Positions 12,122-22,392 of a stretch of 64,000 bases of DNA are shown piece by piece; positions within the stretch are counted from its first letter, which is position 1; each line of letters begins with the position of its first letter. Source of the stretch: Forficula auricularia (lineage: Eukaryota > Arthropoda > Insecta > Dermaptera > Forficulidae); the NCBI GenBank assembly GCA_024734495.1, contig JALMQS010000621.1, positions 682,001 to 746,000 of the forward strand, in the 5' to 3' direction. The notes beneath the pieces are model-generated. The model ran no database searches and was not told the DNA's origin. It saw only the letters and a list, made by a program, of their open reading frames with translations. Made by a program: the position numbers and the translations under genes.

Positions 12122-13537
12122 TGTTTTTCCTTTATATACTTTATATAGTGAGTCCTTTGTTCTAACAGGAGGCTAGGAGTCTACTTTTACTTATGTAGAT
12201 TTTTAAATAACTCCAAAAGTTTGTTGACAAGGGTAAAATAATTTATTTTCGAAGTCAGATAATCAGTAAAAATATATTTTTCTAGATAGGTCATCACTAG
12301 ATAAAACAAATGCACGTTCTGAAATTTTTAATCTCGATATATATCTGAACGGGTTCAATGAAGCCCATCACCAGTGGGTGACAGGAGAACATACCGAGGG
12401 TTTAACATTGGTGACAGGATCGATAAGTGAAGTTCAATTGGGAGGACCGTACTTGCTGGGGGAAAGAAGGCAGGACTGGTTATTGTAAATTTAAGTTATG
12501 ACCAATGCCCAAAGGAGTTCAACTAAGGTACTCAGAATTATCCTGGGCTTAGAAATAATGAGACTGCATTCTTTCACCACCGTGCATGTTCAGAACAAAT
12601 AAATAAATTAAAAAATAGTGTGGGTTTATTCTAGGAATAACACATGATGATGGTGCTCATACTCGAAAGTTTATTTAGTTCGAGATTAAAATAAGTACAT
12701 ACATTTGTTTTATTAAAACATAGAATAAATATATTTTTACAAAATATCTACCAAAATGTTTCGCCTAGAACCGGCACCTAATTCTTTAATAGATTATTTT
12801 TGAAGTCATAGATTATTAGATTTTTTAAATATGTCATTCAAAGGTTTAATCTTCATTTGTAAAATTTAACCAAATAGCCCTGTTTATATTATAGATTTAA
12901 AAAAATGTTGAACATTTCGAATTTTTTTAATTATATCTTATACTAGAATGTAAGTACAATGAGTTTTTAGTTAAATTATTCCTTATAAATATACGAATCC
13001 CAAATGATGGCAATTATATTAGATTTTTTCTAAAGTGAAAAACATCATCTTACCCATTGAAAAATTGTAAAGTTAATAAAAGATTTATTCCAGGAAAGAT
13101 AACAAGAAAGTTTTAATCGGTAAAACACAATAACAATAAATCTAAAAGAAGTAAAATCAAAAACAAACAACATGGCAGTATTTTGTTAAAGAAAAGTTTT
13201 CGACTGTTTCTACAACATTAATTCTATACAAGTAACGATAATAAATACTTTCCGAGTATATATGAATAGATTTTTATTTTGAAAGCAGCAATGTTCATAT
13301 TGATTGAGTTCACATTTAGTAAAAGAAAAAACCTTTATTTGTGATTACATAATCGATATCGATTTCTACACAGTTCCCCAAATTCTCATCTTAAGTGTCG
13401 ATGCCAATGATTCGAATAGTTGAACAAATTAGTTTTATTAAAATCTACTGATGGATATGCAACTCCCAGAATTCCACTTTTCATTCCCATTCAATTTCAG
13501 TGGAAAGCTCTTAACACATTACTTGAATTAGTACGTT
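12122..13537. other. Non-coding stretch
   Basis: A moderately GC-rich patch at 12350-12560 with no recognisable frame; the rest is AT-rich. No gene supported. Confidence 0.4.
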
Positions 13538-13549
13538 TCATACCAACTT

Positions 13550-13736
13550 TTTTTTTTTTTTTTTTGGCTTTTCGGCCTTTCTAGCCATAAGCCTAATTAC
13601 GATACTAGCTATATTTTTAAAATTTGTCTCTACCCCCGGGGGTCAGATTTTAGCTGGCTGCCTCGAGTCGGATTCGAACCCGGGTCCCCTGGTTAGCTCG
13701 CTGTCACGCTACCGCCTAGCCTATCGACCCCCCCCC
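13550..13736 (-). mobile_element. tRNA-derived SINE, family B, perfect 12-bp target duplication
   Basis: Read on the minus strand, the element begins after a G run with GTCGATAGGCTAGGCGGTAG. It contains a perfect RNA polymerase III box B, GGTTCGAATCC (complement near 13669-13679), and ends in a poly-A tail (the T run at 13550-13565). The direct repeat TCATACCAACTT flanks it exactly (13538-13549 and 13737-13748). The tRNA-like head, A tail and target duplication together identify a SINE. The intact duplication implies a recent insertion. Confidence 0.85.
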
Positions 13737-13859
13737 TCATACCAACTTATTTAAGATTAATCGACGGCTAATTCGTTAGTGATTTTTTACTTTCATATTT
13801 ATATTCTATAGAATATAATGGGGAAATATTGCGATGACGTGTCTGGTTAAACTAACAAT

Positions 13860-14290
13860 ACACAATATATTAGAAGGTCGTCCATCTAAGATCAAACTGA
13901 TTTACATTTCAATTAACTTCCAGGTTTACTTTATGTTTAAAAAGAACTAACATGTCTAAATTTATTAACTTTTGAGATTTAATGGATTCAAATGGCTTAT
14001 AGTAGCATCATAGAGAATCTTAGATGAGTCAGATGGCCACCCATCTAAAAACTGATTAGCTAAAAAAGTTGATTAACTTCCGAAATATAATTAGTTTCGA
14101 TCCTTGTGCTAACAGAAAGAAGCCCATCTAAAAACTAGCATATCTAAATATTGCTTTACTTTATTGATCTAATATGTTCGAGTGCTTCATGCTAACACCA
14201 CACAGTATAATAGACGGCCACCTATCTAAGAACTAACCAATTTATAAGTTGATTAATTTCCAAGATATTTTCTCAAACCATGAGTCTTGA
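13860..14290. repeat. Degenerate tandem repeats
   Basis: Words such as GGCCACCCATCTAAAAACT, GTTGATTAACTTCC and their variants recur near 13875, 14030, 14110 and 14215 at irregular spacings of roughly 90-175 bp. The copies are strongly diverged. No coding potential. Confidence 0.4.
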
Positions 14291-15584
14291 CGATTTTAAT
14301 AAGTTTTATGAGAATAAATATTTGTTAGTAATTAATATTCTTTGAGCTTATGTGCTGCTGCCTATTAGAAAGGTTTGATATAACTTACATCCCTTATATC
14401 AAATTAGGGTTTGTATATCAGTGAAAATGGTGTGATCACTCATAAATGTTATTGGAAAGCTTCTCTTTGACATAGTTTTATTCTAGTCACTTGATATAAA
14501 GAAACAAACAAGATACCACATCAGACGATATAAAATAATTGTTTTAATTATCTTATTATTATAAAGAGAACGAATCTTGTTAATAACTTGTTAAAAATAA
14601 AGCGACAATATTCTATAACGACCAAAGATAATATTACAAAGGATTTGTATTTATTAAAAACCCTGACTGCTCTCCATACGACATCAAATACTTAAAACAC
14701 CAGCTTGTTCGTTTATGCTTTTATAATGGCAACGCCTGAAAATTTCAATAAAATAAAAAAATATATATATTTTATGCTTGGAACAGAAGTTCTGTAGTTA
14801 GAGAAGCTAAAATTTAATCAGTTCTCCACAATGGAAATACAAATATTTTGCTACAAGAAAAAAAAACTTTCTACGATTATTTTGTTCTTGAGGTTAAATA
14901 TCGTGGGCAGTGGAATACATACACACATACATAGAGACAGGCAGAAAATCGTACTTAAAATTTTTTCCCCTTTCAGACATTTTTAAAGAGAATAAGCAAA
15001 AAATTCAATATAGAAGTTGAAATTGCCAATAGAAGCAGACTTGAAATTTCGAAGGAAATCAATCACAAGAGGTTTTCATCTACTAATCCGAGATGACAAC
15101 CTCTTGAGTCACGAGTCAGGCTCACTATAGGTTTATTGGTTTATAATAAATTTTTCAATTTTTTTTATTATTAATTTATATCAAGATTTATAAAAATATA
15201 TATAAATAAAAATGTACTGTTAAGCTTAAGTGATACGTTCAAGGATCTCCGAAAGTTCTTCACCGATTTCTTTGAAATTTTCACACAACATTCCATTCAA
15301 ATACACGAGTGTTTTCATATATAGTGTTTTATAGATATCACACCTGTGGCATGTAAAAAATATTTTTCGAGGAAACAAATCCAGCACCTCTCTGGAGGGG
15401 TAAAAACAAACAATCAAACAAGATGGCCGATAATAGCTTTTTGGAAATCATTCAACTGTCAACATTATTTTTGGTTAAGGGAACACTTAATAAACCTGGC
15501 CCATAATTTAGATATACCAATCGGAGCACGCAAACGGACATATGTTGCGAATATAGTTTTGAAACGTCCAGTAGTTTAGGCATA
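14291..15584. other. Non-coding stretch with a diverged dispersed-repeat copy
   Basis: Sequence near 14800-15060 (TTTTGCTACAAG, TTCTACGATTATTTTGTTC, TTTCAGACATTTTTAAAG) resembles the unclassified repeat at 2430-3160 and 34980-35560. Short frames at 15226-15579 on both strands have no recognisable family. Confidence 0.4.
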
Positions 15585-15620
15585 AGAGTTAGTCACAGCA
15601 ACGCGTCGGTCGGGTCAGCT
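15585..15620 (+). repeat. Helitron-like 3' end (mutated)
   Basis: The sequence AACGCGTCGGTCGGGTCAGCTAT resembles a Helitron 3' terminus, with a GC-rich self-complementary stretch before CTAR, but the terminal CTAG is CTAT. It sits directly upstream of the 81-bp Helitron-like unit, as if one copy had landed at the end of another. Confidence 0.35.
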
Positions 15621-15624
15621 ATTA

Positions 15625-15705
15625 TCTATATAAATTTTAACCATAAAACGAGACGCCCCCGACAAGGGCAGGTGACGCCTGGCCGAAGGCCCGTGCGTCA
15701 GCTAG
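15625..15705 (+). mobile_element. 81-bp Helitron-like mini-element
   Basis: The unit begins TCTATATAAATTTTAACC after an A and ends with a strong hairpin (GACGC...GGCC GAA GGCC...GCGTC) nine bases or so before CTAG, followed by T. This is the Helitron pattern: 5' TC, 3' hairpin plus CTRR, inserted between A and T, without terminal inverted repeats or target duplication. Only the two ends remain, so it must be mobilised in trans if at all. Confidence 0.6.
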
Positions 15706-15858
15706 TAATTAATATATCAATACTTTTTTTACTGTTTTAATACACAGAAAACCCCCGGACCTGAGAGGCCCGTCTTGTGACTTTGTGTTTGTAGAATGGT
15801 TTCAAGAAAAAATTAGGTATATCATTTTTTTTTTAGAAAAATTCTCTCAAAATACTAG

Positions 15859-16097
15859 AAATGGTTACCAATAAAAACCGAAACGTCAAAAATCCAATAT
15901 AGAATGTGTTATTCCTCAAGTAATAGATGAGAATCAATCACTATTTTTGATTTTATGTCGATTCTTCTATGTCTTCAGAAATGGTTACCAATAAAAACCG
16001 AAACGTCAAAAATCCAATATAGAATGGTTATTCATCAAGTACTAGATGAGAATCAATCGCTATTTTTGATTTTAAGTCGATTCCTCTATGTCTTCAG
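15859..16097. repeat. Tandem duplication, 120-bp unit, two copies
   Basis: Unit starts at 15859 and 15979 share AAATGGTTACCAATAAAAAC and AATCCAATATAGAATG and differ by a few substitutions and one indel. A partial third start (GTCTTCAGCAAAGGTAACGG) follows near 16093. No coding potential recognised. Confidence 0.7.
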
Positions 16098-16429
16098 CAA
16101 AGGTAACGGATAAGAAAACAACGCTGTTGCTATGGTTACTTATAAAATTTCCTCCCAAATTTTTAGCATTTCACAGAGAGAAGCCTATCCACTCTTACTT
16201 AGAGGTTAAATGAGCTATATAAAACGATCAAATGAATAAATTTTAAAGAATTTAAAAAAGTACTATCTTACTCTAGAGTAAAGTACTTTAAAATATAATT
16301 TTACTAAAAGCTTTATTTAAACTTTTTTGTGGTGCCCAAGGTATTTAATTAGGATATTAAATTTCATCAAAATTGGTTAAGTCATTTTCAAGATATTTAG
16401 AAAAAACTAAAAAAGTACCTGAAATAAAG

Positions 16430-16820
16430 TACTAATGTTTGTGGGCCGATATGTACCAAAAACTAATCAGCGCTTCATTTTGTTAAACTAATGGTAGGTT
16501 TTCAATTTCATTTCAATCGGTGCAAAGGTGTGGAAAAAATCGTGGCCCAAAAAAACGATATCCATCCATCCATCCATACATCCATCCGCACGCACTAAAT
16601 GAAAAATCGCACTTTTTGGCCTCTCGACGAGACCCCATGCAATTTTTGGAAAACTGTCACGTGCTAAAATTCAACCTAATTGAATACTACAATTTGTGAT
16701 TTTAATTGAGTTCATGGGTTCTGTAGTCTTTACCTGATGACCCTTTGAAGTCGCGCTTGCCGCGAGACCGATTGCAATACTTTCCCCATGCTTCGCATTG
16801 GATAAAGTAAAATAAAAAAA
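16430..16820. repeat. Dispersed non-coding repeat with (CATC)n, family with 6000-6620
   Basis: Shares ordered blocks with 6225-6600 (see that entry). Contains a (CCAT)n microsatellite at 16561-16587 and a GC-richer 3' part (CTCGACGAGACCCCATGC, CTTCGCATTGGATAAAGTAAA). Confidence 0.4.
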
Positions 16821-19386
16821 AAAAAATAAATAGCAAACTTAAAACCTAAAATATCAACAGTCTCACACTATCACATCACTAAACACACTTTCTTCAAAAT
16901 ATATCACAGTCTAGTGATATTTTGAATTGAATGAACTACCATTGAGATTAGCGGCACCTTTTTTGAAGGGAAGATTATAAATATATTTGACATCATTTCA
17001 CAAACACAGGGCTGGCCCGAGAAAAATCGGGTCCCGGTGCAAAGGTGTCAATGCGAAGACTTTTGAAGAATATTTAAGTAAAATTTAGCATTTAAAGAGT
17101 TAAATTAATGTCCATAAAAGCTATTTGGCTTTACAAAAACTATTTTAATTACAAGTTTTACTTAACTAATTATTTTAAATATAATTGATATAATATTATT
17201 ATTTTCTATTAAAATCAATGAAATGTCCATAATGAGAAATAAAACTGCAAATTTACTTTTGTTCATAAAAAAGTTTAAAGTAACAGTACTAATTGGTTTG
17301 TTATTTTGTCTCAATTAGTTCTGGGTGATATACATAAAATTCGATTTCTTGACAAATTGCTGATCTCTTCCTTTGTTTTTTTTATTAAAAGTTGTTGATG
17401 AGTTGGAGAACATTTTAACGAGATATATTTCTATTGGTTCAACAGTTAACATTCCTTCAATGTCATTTTTGTCAACAGGTTTGATCGATCGTCAAATTAA
17501 GGACTTATTGAGAGATGAGATGATTTTTTATTATGGAAAAAACCCTTGACATCTATTGAAATAAGTGAATATTAATATTTCGAAAAATGAAATATTTAAT
17601 TAAAATAAATTATTTCGATCTCTAATAAAATAACAATATATTTGTCCTATAAAATATAATAAATAACTTTTTTAAAATACACATTTATTTCAAAATACAT
17701 TAAAAAGTTGAAATTATATTTTTCTTTATTACCTCTCCAAAACATTTATTATCAACACTTAACTTAGTACATATTGAAATAAAAGATAGAGAGGATTCAT
17801 TACTCGGCCGTCTGGCAAGGATAGGCTCGCCGATCGTACTGAGTTATATTGAAGGACCAACTGAGTGTACTTTAATAAGGAATGAAAACATTGCAGTGTC
17901 ATAAAGGTAAATTTTTTTAGTGATTACTAACAATTATCTAAAACTCTAGGGAGTTTTATGTATGTACTGTACCTATAATATTCTCACTATTTTCTCTTTA
18001 AGTCCTTTGTCTGATCTTGATTCAATTTTGAATTGTTTGTCTTTAAATTCTACAGCTACCTAACTATTGGTGCAAAATTCAATTCAACTACTCAAAATTA
18101 AAATTATTTTTCTTTTGTCGGATTACACAGCGTTTTTTATAAACCTTGCTGTACTATTAATATAGAAAATCAAGAGAAATGGTAAATTACTAAATCCGAG
18201 GTGTTATGGATAAATTTTCTTATGTCAGAAGGATTGAATTCACCCCTTAGGGAATTAAACTCGAATGTCAAAAAGGCAGTCAGGGCACTTAGATTGCCCA
18301 TCGAGGTGTAAACAATCTGACATATAGAACGAGTAAAACTTTTTACTCAGATACTTAATCTTCTCATTAGTAAAGAAATTTCGTGGTTACTTGACTTGAA
18401 AATCTATACATATGGTCAACCATAAATTTTAATTTTGAGGGTTTTGATTTTTTAAAAATTAGAATGGTAATGGATTGAATGTCTATTCCTAATTTGAATA
18501 TAAAAGAAAAATGCCTATAGGAACCATATAAAAGGCAACAATTTGACAGGGAGGTATAATATCATAGGAACTTAAATTTTCACCGGAAACCCAAAAAACT
18601 TTCAGAATGGTCTAGGTTTCAATTCAAAATTAAAACAAATTATATTCAAATTTATTAGCTGGAGAATTTTTGCATTATCTTTTTGAAATACATGCTTTTT
18701 ATTAATTATAACTTTCGTAACATTTGATCATTCCATAGTACAAGTCAAATCTTAATCTTAAAAGAATTATATAGATTTATAAATACAATTTTTACGACTT
18801 TTTTGTGATTGCTGGGTTCGCATTATTTACGATTTTATTATACTGGATTTATAATTTTTTATTGCAGCTTCCTTTCAAATGTGATTCAAAGTCAAGTCAA
18901 GTTATTTGTCTCTGTTTTTTCACACCTAGGTAGTTAGCTATAACCGAAGTACATTATTGTTTTATAGACGATAAATATATATCGTATATTTTCCATTTCT
19001 TGAAATTTCTTTTCTAAATCAAATCATAAAACGTTTTCTCATCTTTATCCTTCTATAATCTAATATTATATTTTGTTATTAAAACAAACCTTTTGTTCAA
19101 TGTAATTAAAATCATTTAAACATTACATTTGAAGTTATTCTAGTGAAAATATTCCCCGAAAAAGAAAGAAAAGTTGTCTTACAGCTGACTCGCTACAGGC
19201 TTTTAAACTTTAAATTAAATGATGGTAATCAGTTACGTCTTCTCTCAATGCCGGTCTCAAGGTGTGAGTTTAGGGTTAATAAATTCAAAGAAGAAAAGTT
19301 TTTACTTTAATTTAATTATTTCTAATTATTTTAATGAAACTCTTCTTACTTTAGATACTAATATCTAGCAATAATATCATATATCA
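16821..19386. other. AT-rich stretch without recognisable gene
   Basis: No gene seen over 2.5 kb. CAGGGCTGGCCCGAG near 17006 resembles a transposon terminus, but no partner end was found. GC-richer patches near 17805-17850 and 18240-18310 show no recognisable frame. Confidence 0.45.
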
Positions 19387-20354
19387 TCTATATATATATA
19401 TAAATTAAGGTTTTGTCTGTATATTGGTCCAAATCACGCCAAATTTTGGTTGCACACGTTTCAAGCAAAGTTATGAACAAAAACACCCTTAACAAAATTC
19501 CTGTCTGTCTGTATGTCTGTATGTTTCCGTAGTTTCCGAAAAGTTGCTCACGATTTACGTAAAAACGGCTGAAGGGATTATTATGAAATTTCATATTTAC
19601 ATCAGATGTCTTCTAACTTATGTTTTTAGCTATATAACACTTTGATATTTTGACCCCAGAAGGGGGGTTGGGGGGGGGGTGGAGGCGCACGAATGAAAAT
19701 TATCAAATAACTCCTAAACTATTAACTCTACGGCAAATTTTATAATGAGCAAAGTTGTAGCGGATGTGATTGCTGACAACTTTTGTTTAAAAAAAATCCC
19801 CCAAAAATCCACCCAAAAAGGCAAGGAGGGTCAAAACATGAAAATTCTTGTTCAAAGTTGTAGGGGATGTGATTGCTGACAACTTTTGTTTAAAAAATTC
19901 CCCCAAAAAACCACTCAAAAAGGGAAGGAGGGTCAAAATATGAAAATTCTTGCTCTTTGACCAAACTCAACCAAATTTTGTATACATAATCTGTGGGTCA
20001 CAAGAAGGCTAGAAATGAAAAAACTGGGTGCGGGGGTGGGATGTGGGGGGTGAGGGGCACGGGGTGGGGTCCGGGGTGCAGGGTGGAGTGGAGGGTTTTG
20101 GTGAGGGTCCCGAGGCGTAATGGGGGGCTCAGATGGGGGTCCAGAGGGGTAGTGGGGGTGGTGCGGGGTGGGGTCCGGGGTGGTGGGGTGGGGGCAGTGA
20201 TTGGGCACAGGTGCATGGTGCGGGGGTGGTAGTAGGTGCTGTGTGGGGTTCGGGGGGTGGGTCGGAGTGGGGTATGAGGGTGGGGTTCGTGGGTTGGGGG
20301 TCCAGGGGGTGTGCCCCTCGGATAGCAAGAGGGCCGCCGAAGGCTTGAAGCTAG
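19387..20354 (+). mobile_element. Non-autonomous Helitron with G-rich core
   Basis: The 5' end is TCTATATATATATATAAATT preceded by A (19386). The 3' end is a GC-rich hairpin-forming segment (GGGCCGCCGAAGGCTTGAAG) followed by CTAG (20351-20354) and T, so the unit sits between A and T without target duplication, as Helitrons do. The first 600 bp contain phrases such as CTGTCTGTCTGTATGTCTG and a duplicated module (GATGTGATTGCTGACAACTT at about 19763 and 19867). From about 20020 to 20330 the plus strand is almost entirely G with T/A/C interruptions. No helicase or Rep frame is present. The long proline-rich and glycine-rich frames here are artefacts of that skew. Confidence 0.7.
20020..20330 (+). 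repeat. Extremely G-rich degenerate minisatellite (G-quadruplex-prone)
   Basis: About 310 bp in which runs of three to six G recur every few bases (GGGGTGGGGTCCGGGGTG and variants), in a region otherwise very AT-rich. Many places satisfy four closely spaced G3+ runs on the plus strand. The skew makes all six frames open and low-complexity; none is credible as a protein. Confidence 0.75.
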
Positions 20355-21190
20355 TTCTCTGTAAATTATGAATTATACATATACCCTCTGTCTTCACCTC
20401 CCGAAATTACTGTTTAAGAATGTTCTCCATTTAAGAAGAATTTAAGGGCAGAACTATAGATCGTATTAGATAAGTTTTATTTCATTTCAGAGAGGATCGC
20501 CCCCTTGGGATTTGAACATGCTACAAATCTTCTGTAGCAGATCATTGCTCTTCTGGCGGTCGGAATGTTGAATCCACCCAACTATTTTCAATTTTTTTTT
20601 ATTAGCCTTGTATAGAAATGTTTGAAACATGGATAAAAATGTATTTTGAGTTTGAATATTTCTGTGTCCTCCTGGATTCTAAGCTCACGATAACTCAAGA
20701 ATGGAAGGTAATAGAAAGACCGTTCAAGAGCCAAAACATAGAATTTTTTGAATTTTGGATTTTCTAGTTACATAATGAATTAAAAATGTAGATATTCAAA
20801 AAACAATCGAATTTGACAGCTATTAAACCGCTGAAGCTAAGAAATAAAAACCAGCATACAATATTGTTTTAATAAGCTAATTTGAACCAAGTTGCAACTC
20901 AAACTATGAATTTTTTATACTAGTATATATTTATATAACCACAGATCATTTCGGAAAAAAACATACATTTAGTTAATGTAATCAATAATTACACATAATA
21001 TCGAGAAACAATTTCAAATAGTGGCAATAACGACATGCCGCTTGAGCAATGGCCAGCCTTATAAATTTTCTCATATTTGTTGTATTGTTGAGAACATTTT
21101 TCTGTAAAAATGGCCTTAACCATCACAATAAATACACCTGAGTCTGACTTTACCTATATCTTTAATTTTTGTTTAAGAATGTACTGAGCA
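20355..21190. other. Non-coding stretch
   Basis: Near 20490-20570 the minus strand contains ATGTTCAAATCCCAAG, a degenerate box-B-like sequence in a GC-richer block, possibly a decayed tRNA-derived repeat. Otherwise nothing is recognised. Confidence 0.35.
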
Positions 21191-21302
21191 TAAAATAAAA
21201 CAAGAGATTAAATTAGGTTGAAGTTGGTGGTGTTTCACAAGGAGAAAAATTAAAATACAAAGATTTTTTAGTTTACTCTATATATTTCGAGCTCTTAACT
21301 CA

Positions 21303-21310
21303 TCGTCAGG
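21303..21310 (-). ncRNA. Hammerhead-ribozyme-like core in Penelope 3' region (21271-21316)
   Basis: The minus strand reads CTC-CTGACGA, stem II GAG...CTC, GAAA, a short TATATA segment, then GAGT. CTGACGA fits the hammerhead consensus CUGANGA and GAAA is the second core strand. CTC upstream pairs with GAG downstream as a short stem I. One extra base sits between the core and stem II, so catalytic activity is uncertain. Hammerhead motifs are established in Penelope-like element terminal repeats; here the motif lies next to a recognisable Penelope ORF. Confidence 0.5.
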
Positions 21311-21654
21311 AGAACATTGACTAAAGATAACATGATATTTTGAACAGAATTTATTTTAATTTTAATATGATGGACAGTTATTTATGACATAGTGTAAATA
21401 TGAAAGAATTATCAGAAGGATGGAATGGCTTTAGAAAGCCGAATGACCAGATGTAGGGACAAAGGGCTGGGACAAAGAAAAGATATTTATACTTGGAAGT
21501 TGCCGAAAATTATGTATGTGTAATAAAGGAAGGCAATAAACTATAGAATGCAATGAGGGTGCATAGCGAAAATTTAATCTCTCATTTTCTATTTAAAAAA
21601 TAAATAAAATTAAAAATAAACCCACCATACACCCTCATCGCACTCCAATTCAAA

Positions 21655-22184
21655 TTAAATATCATTGATTAAGATGTCAATTATTGGTGAAGTTTTGATG
21701 TCTGTTTGATTGTTCAAGATGTTTTGATTAAGGTGTATGGCCTTTTTAATTTCAGCTGACTCCAATAAATCCAATTTCCTACTTTTTGGAATAAAATGTA
21801 AAGGGAGGGGGTTGGTCGATGAAGGTGAATGGTTGTGGTCAAACAAATGATCTGCAAAAGCCGAGGTATAACTAAGAGGGGGGCATTTGGGTTCAAACTA
21901 TTCACCTGTAGATTGCGAAGAGATCTCATATGTTCAACGTGGCGTTGATTGAAAGATCTGCCTGTTTGCCCGATCTAAAATGATTGACAGTCATTACATT
22001 GCAATTTATATACACCACTCATTGTTGTTGGTTTTATTATATCGATTTTATTGTTAACCAATATGGATGAAAGGTTGTTTCTGTTATAGAATGCGGGGGT
22101 GATATTAAGTTTGCGAAACATATTAGCTATAGGGTAGCTGAGTGGAGAATGGAAATAAAGTTTGTGGGGAACATATTGACCCAC
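21655..22184 (-). pseudogene. Penelope-like GIY-YIG endonuclease domain (nonsense and frameshift)
   Basis: The translation from 22184 downwards contains PLSYPIANMFRKLNITPAF and then SGVYKLQCNDCQSF, which is the GVY half of GIY-YIG. The next codon is TAG (plus-strand 21975-21977), followed in the same frame by IGQTGRSFNQRHVEHM. The expected motif is FYIGQTGR, so the catalytic-motif tyrosine codon has become a stop. The frame then shifts near 21870 into a segment containing HLNQNILNNQTDIKTSPIID that ends at 21655. The domain nicks DNA for target-primed insertion in Penelope-like elements; this copy could not make it in full. Confidence 0.8.
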
Positions 22185-22392
22185 AATAAGACTTCAAGAG
22201 AGCGCGGGAGCTCAGGTGAACACCCCAGCGCCACCAAGCTGACGGAAGCGATACGCACAGCACCAGTACTACACCAGCGTCCTTTCTAGCGACACAAAAA
22301 AACTTTCGAGACCAGTTCGAACAACCTGTACATATTTCCTTACTATTTGTAAATAAAGATATTATTAAAGGAAGCTTTGTTTGAGTATTATT
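22181..22392 (+). mobile_element. GC-rich insertion in the Penelope ORF (possible solo LTR)
   Basis: The Penelope reading breaks between LHELEGYFGAK (above) and YVPHKLYFHSPLSY (below). Between them lie about 210 bp of much higher GC content containing GAGAGCGCGGGAGCTCAGG, then AATAAAGATATTATT near its right end. A promoter/poly-A-like layout and a size of about 210 bp suggest a solo LTR or similar, but clean termini and a target duplication could not be fixed, so the identity is tentative. Confidence 0.4.

Noticed and set aside
19933..20397. 154-codon proline-rich open frame and overlapping glycine/tryptophan-rich frames
   Set aside because: All arise from the G-rich skew inside the Helitron; frames are open on both strands with low-complexity translations.
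22181..22392. Host exon within the Penelope element
   Set aside because: The GC-rich block has no coherent open frame and simply interrupts the element's reading.
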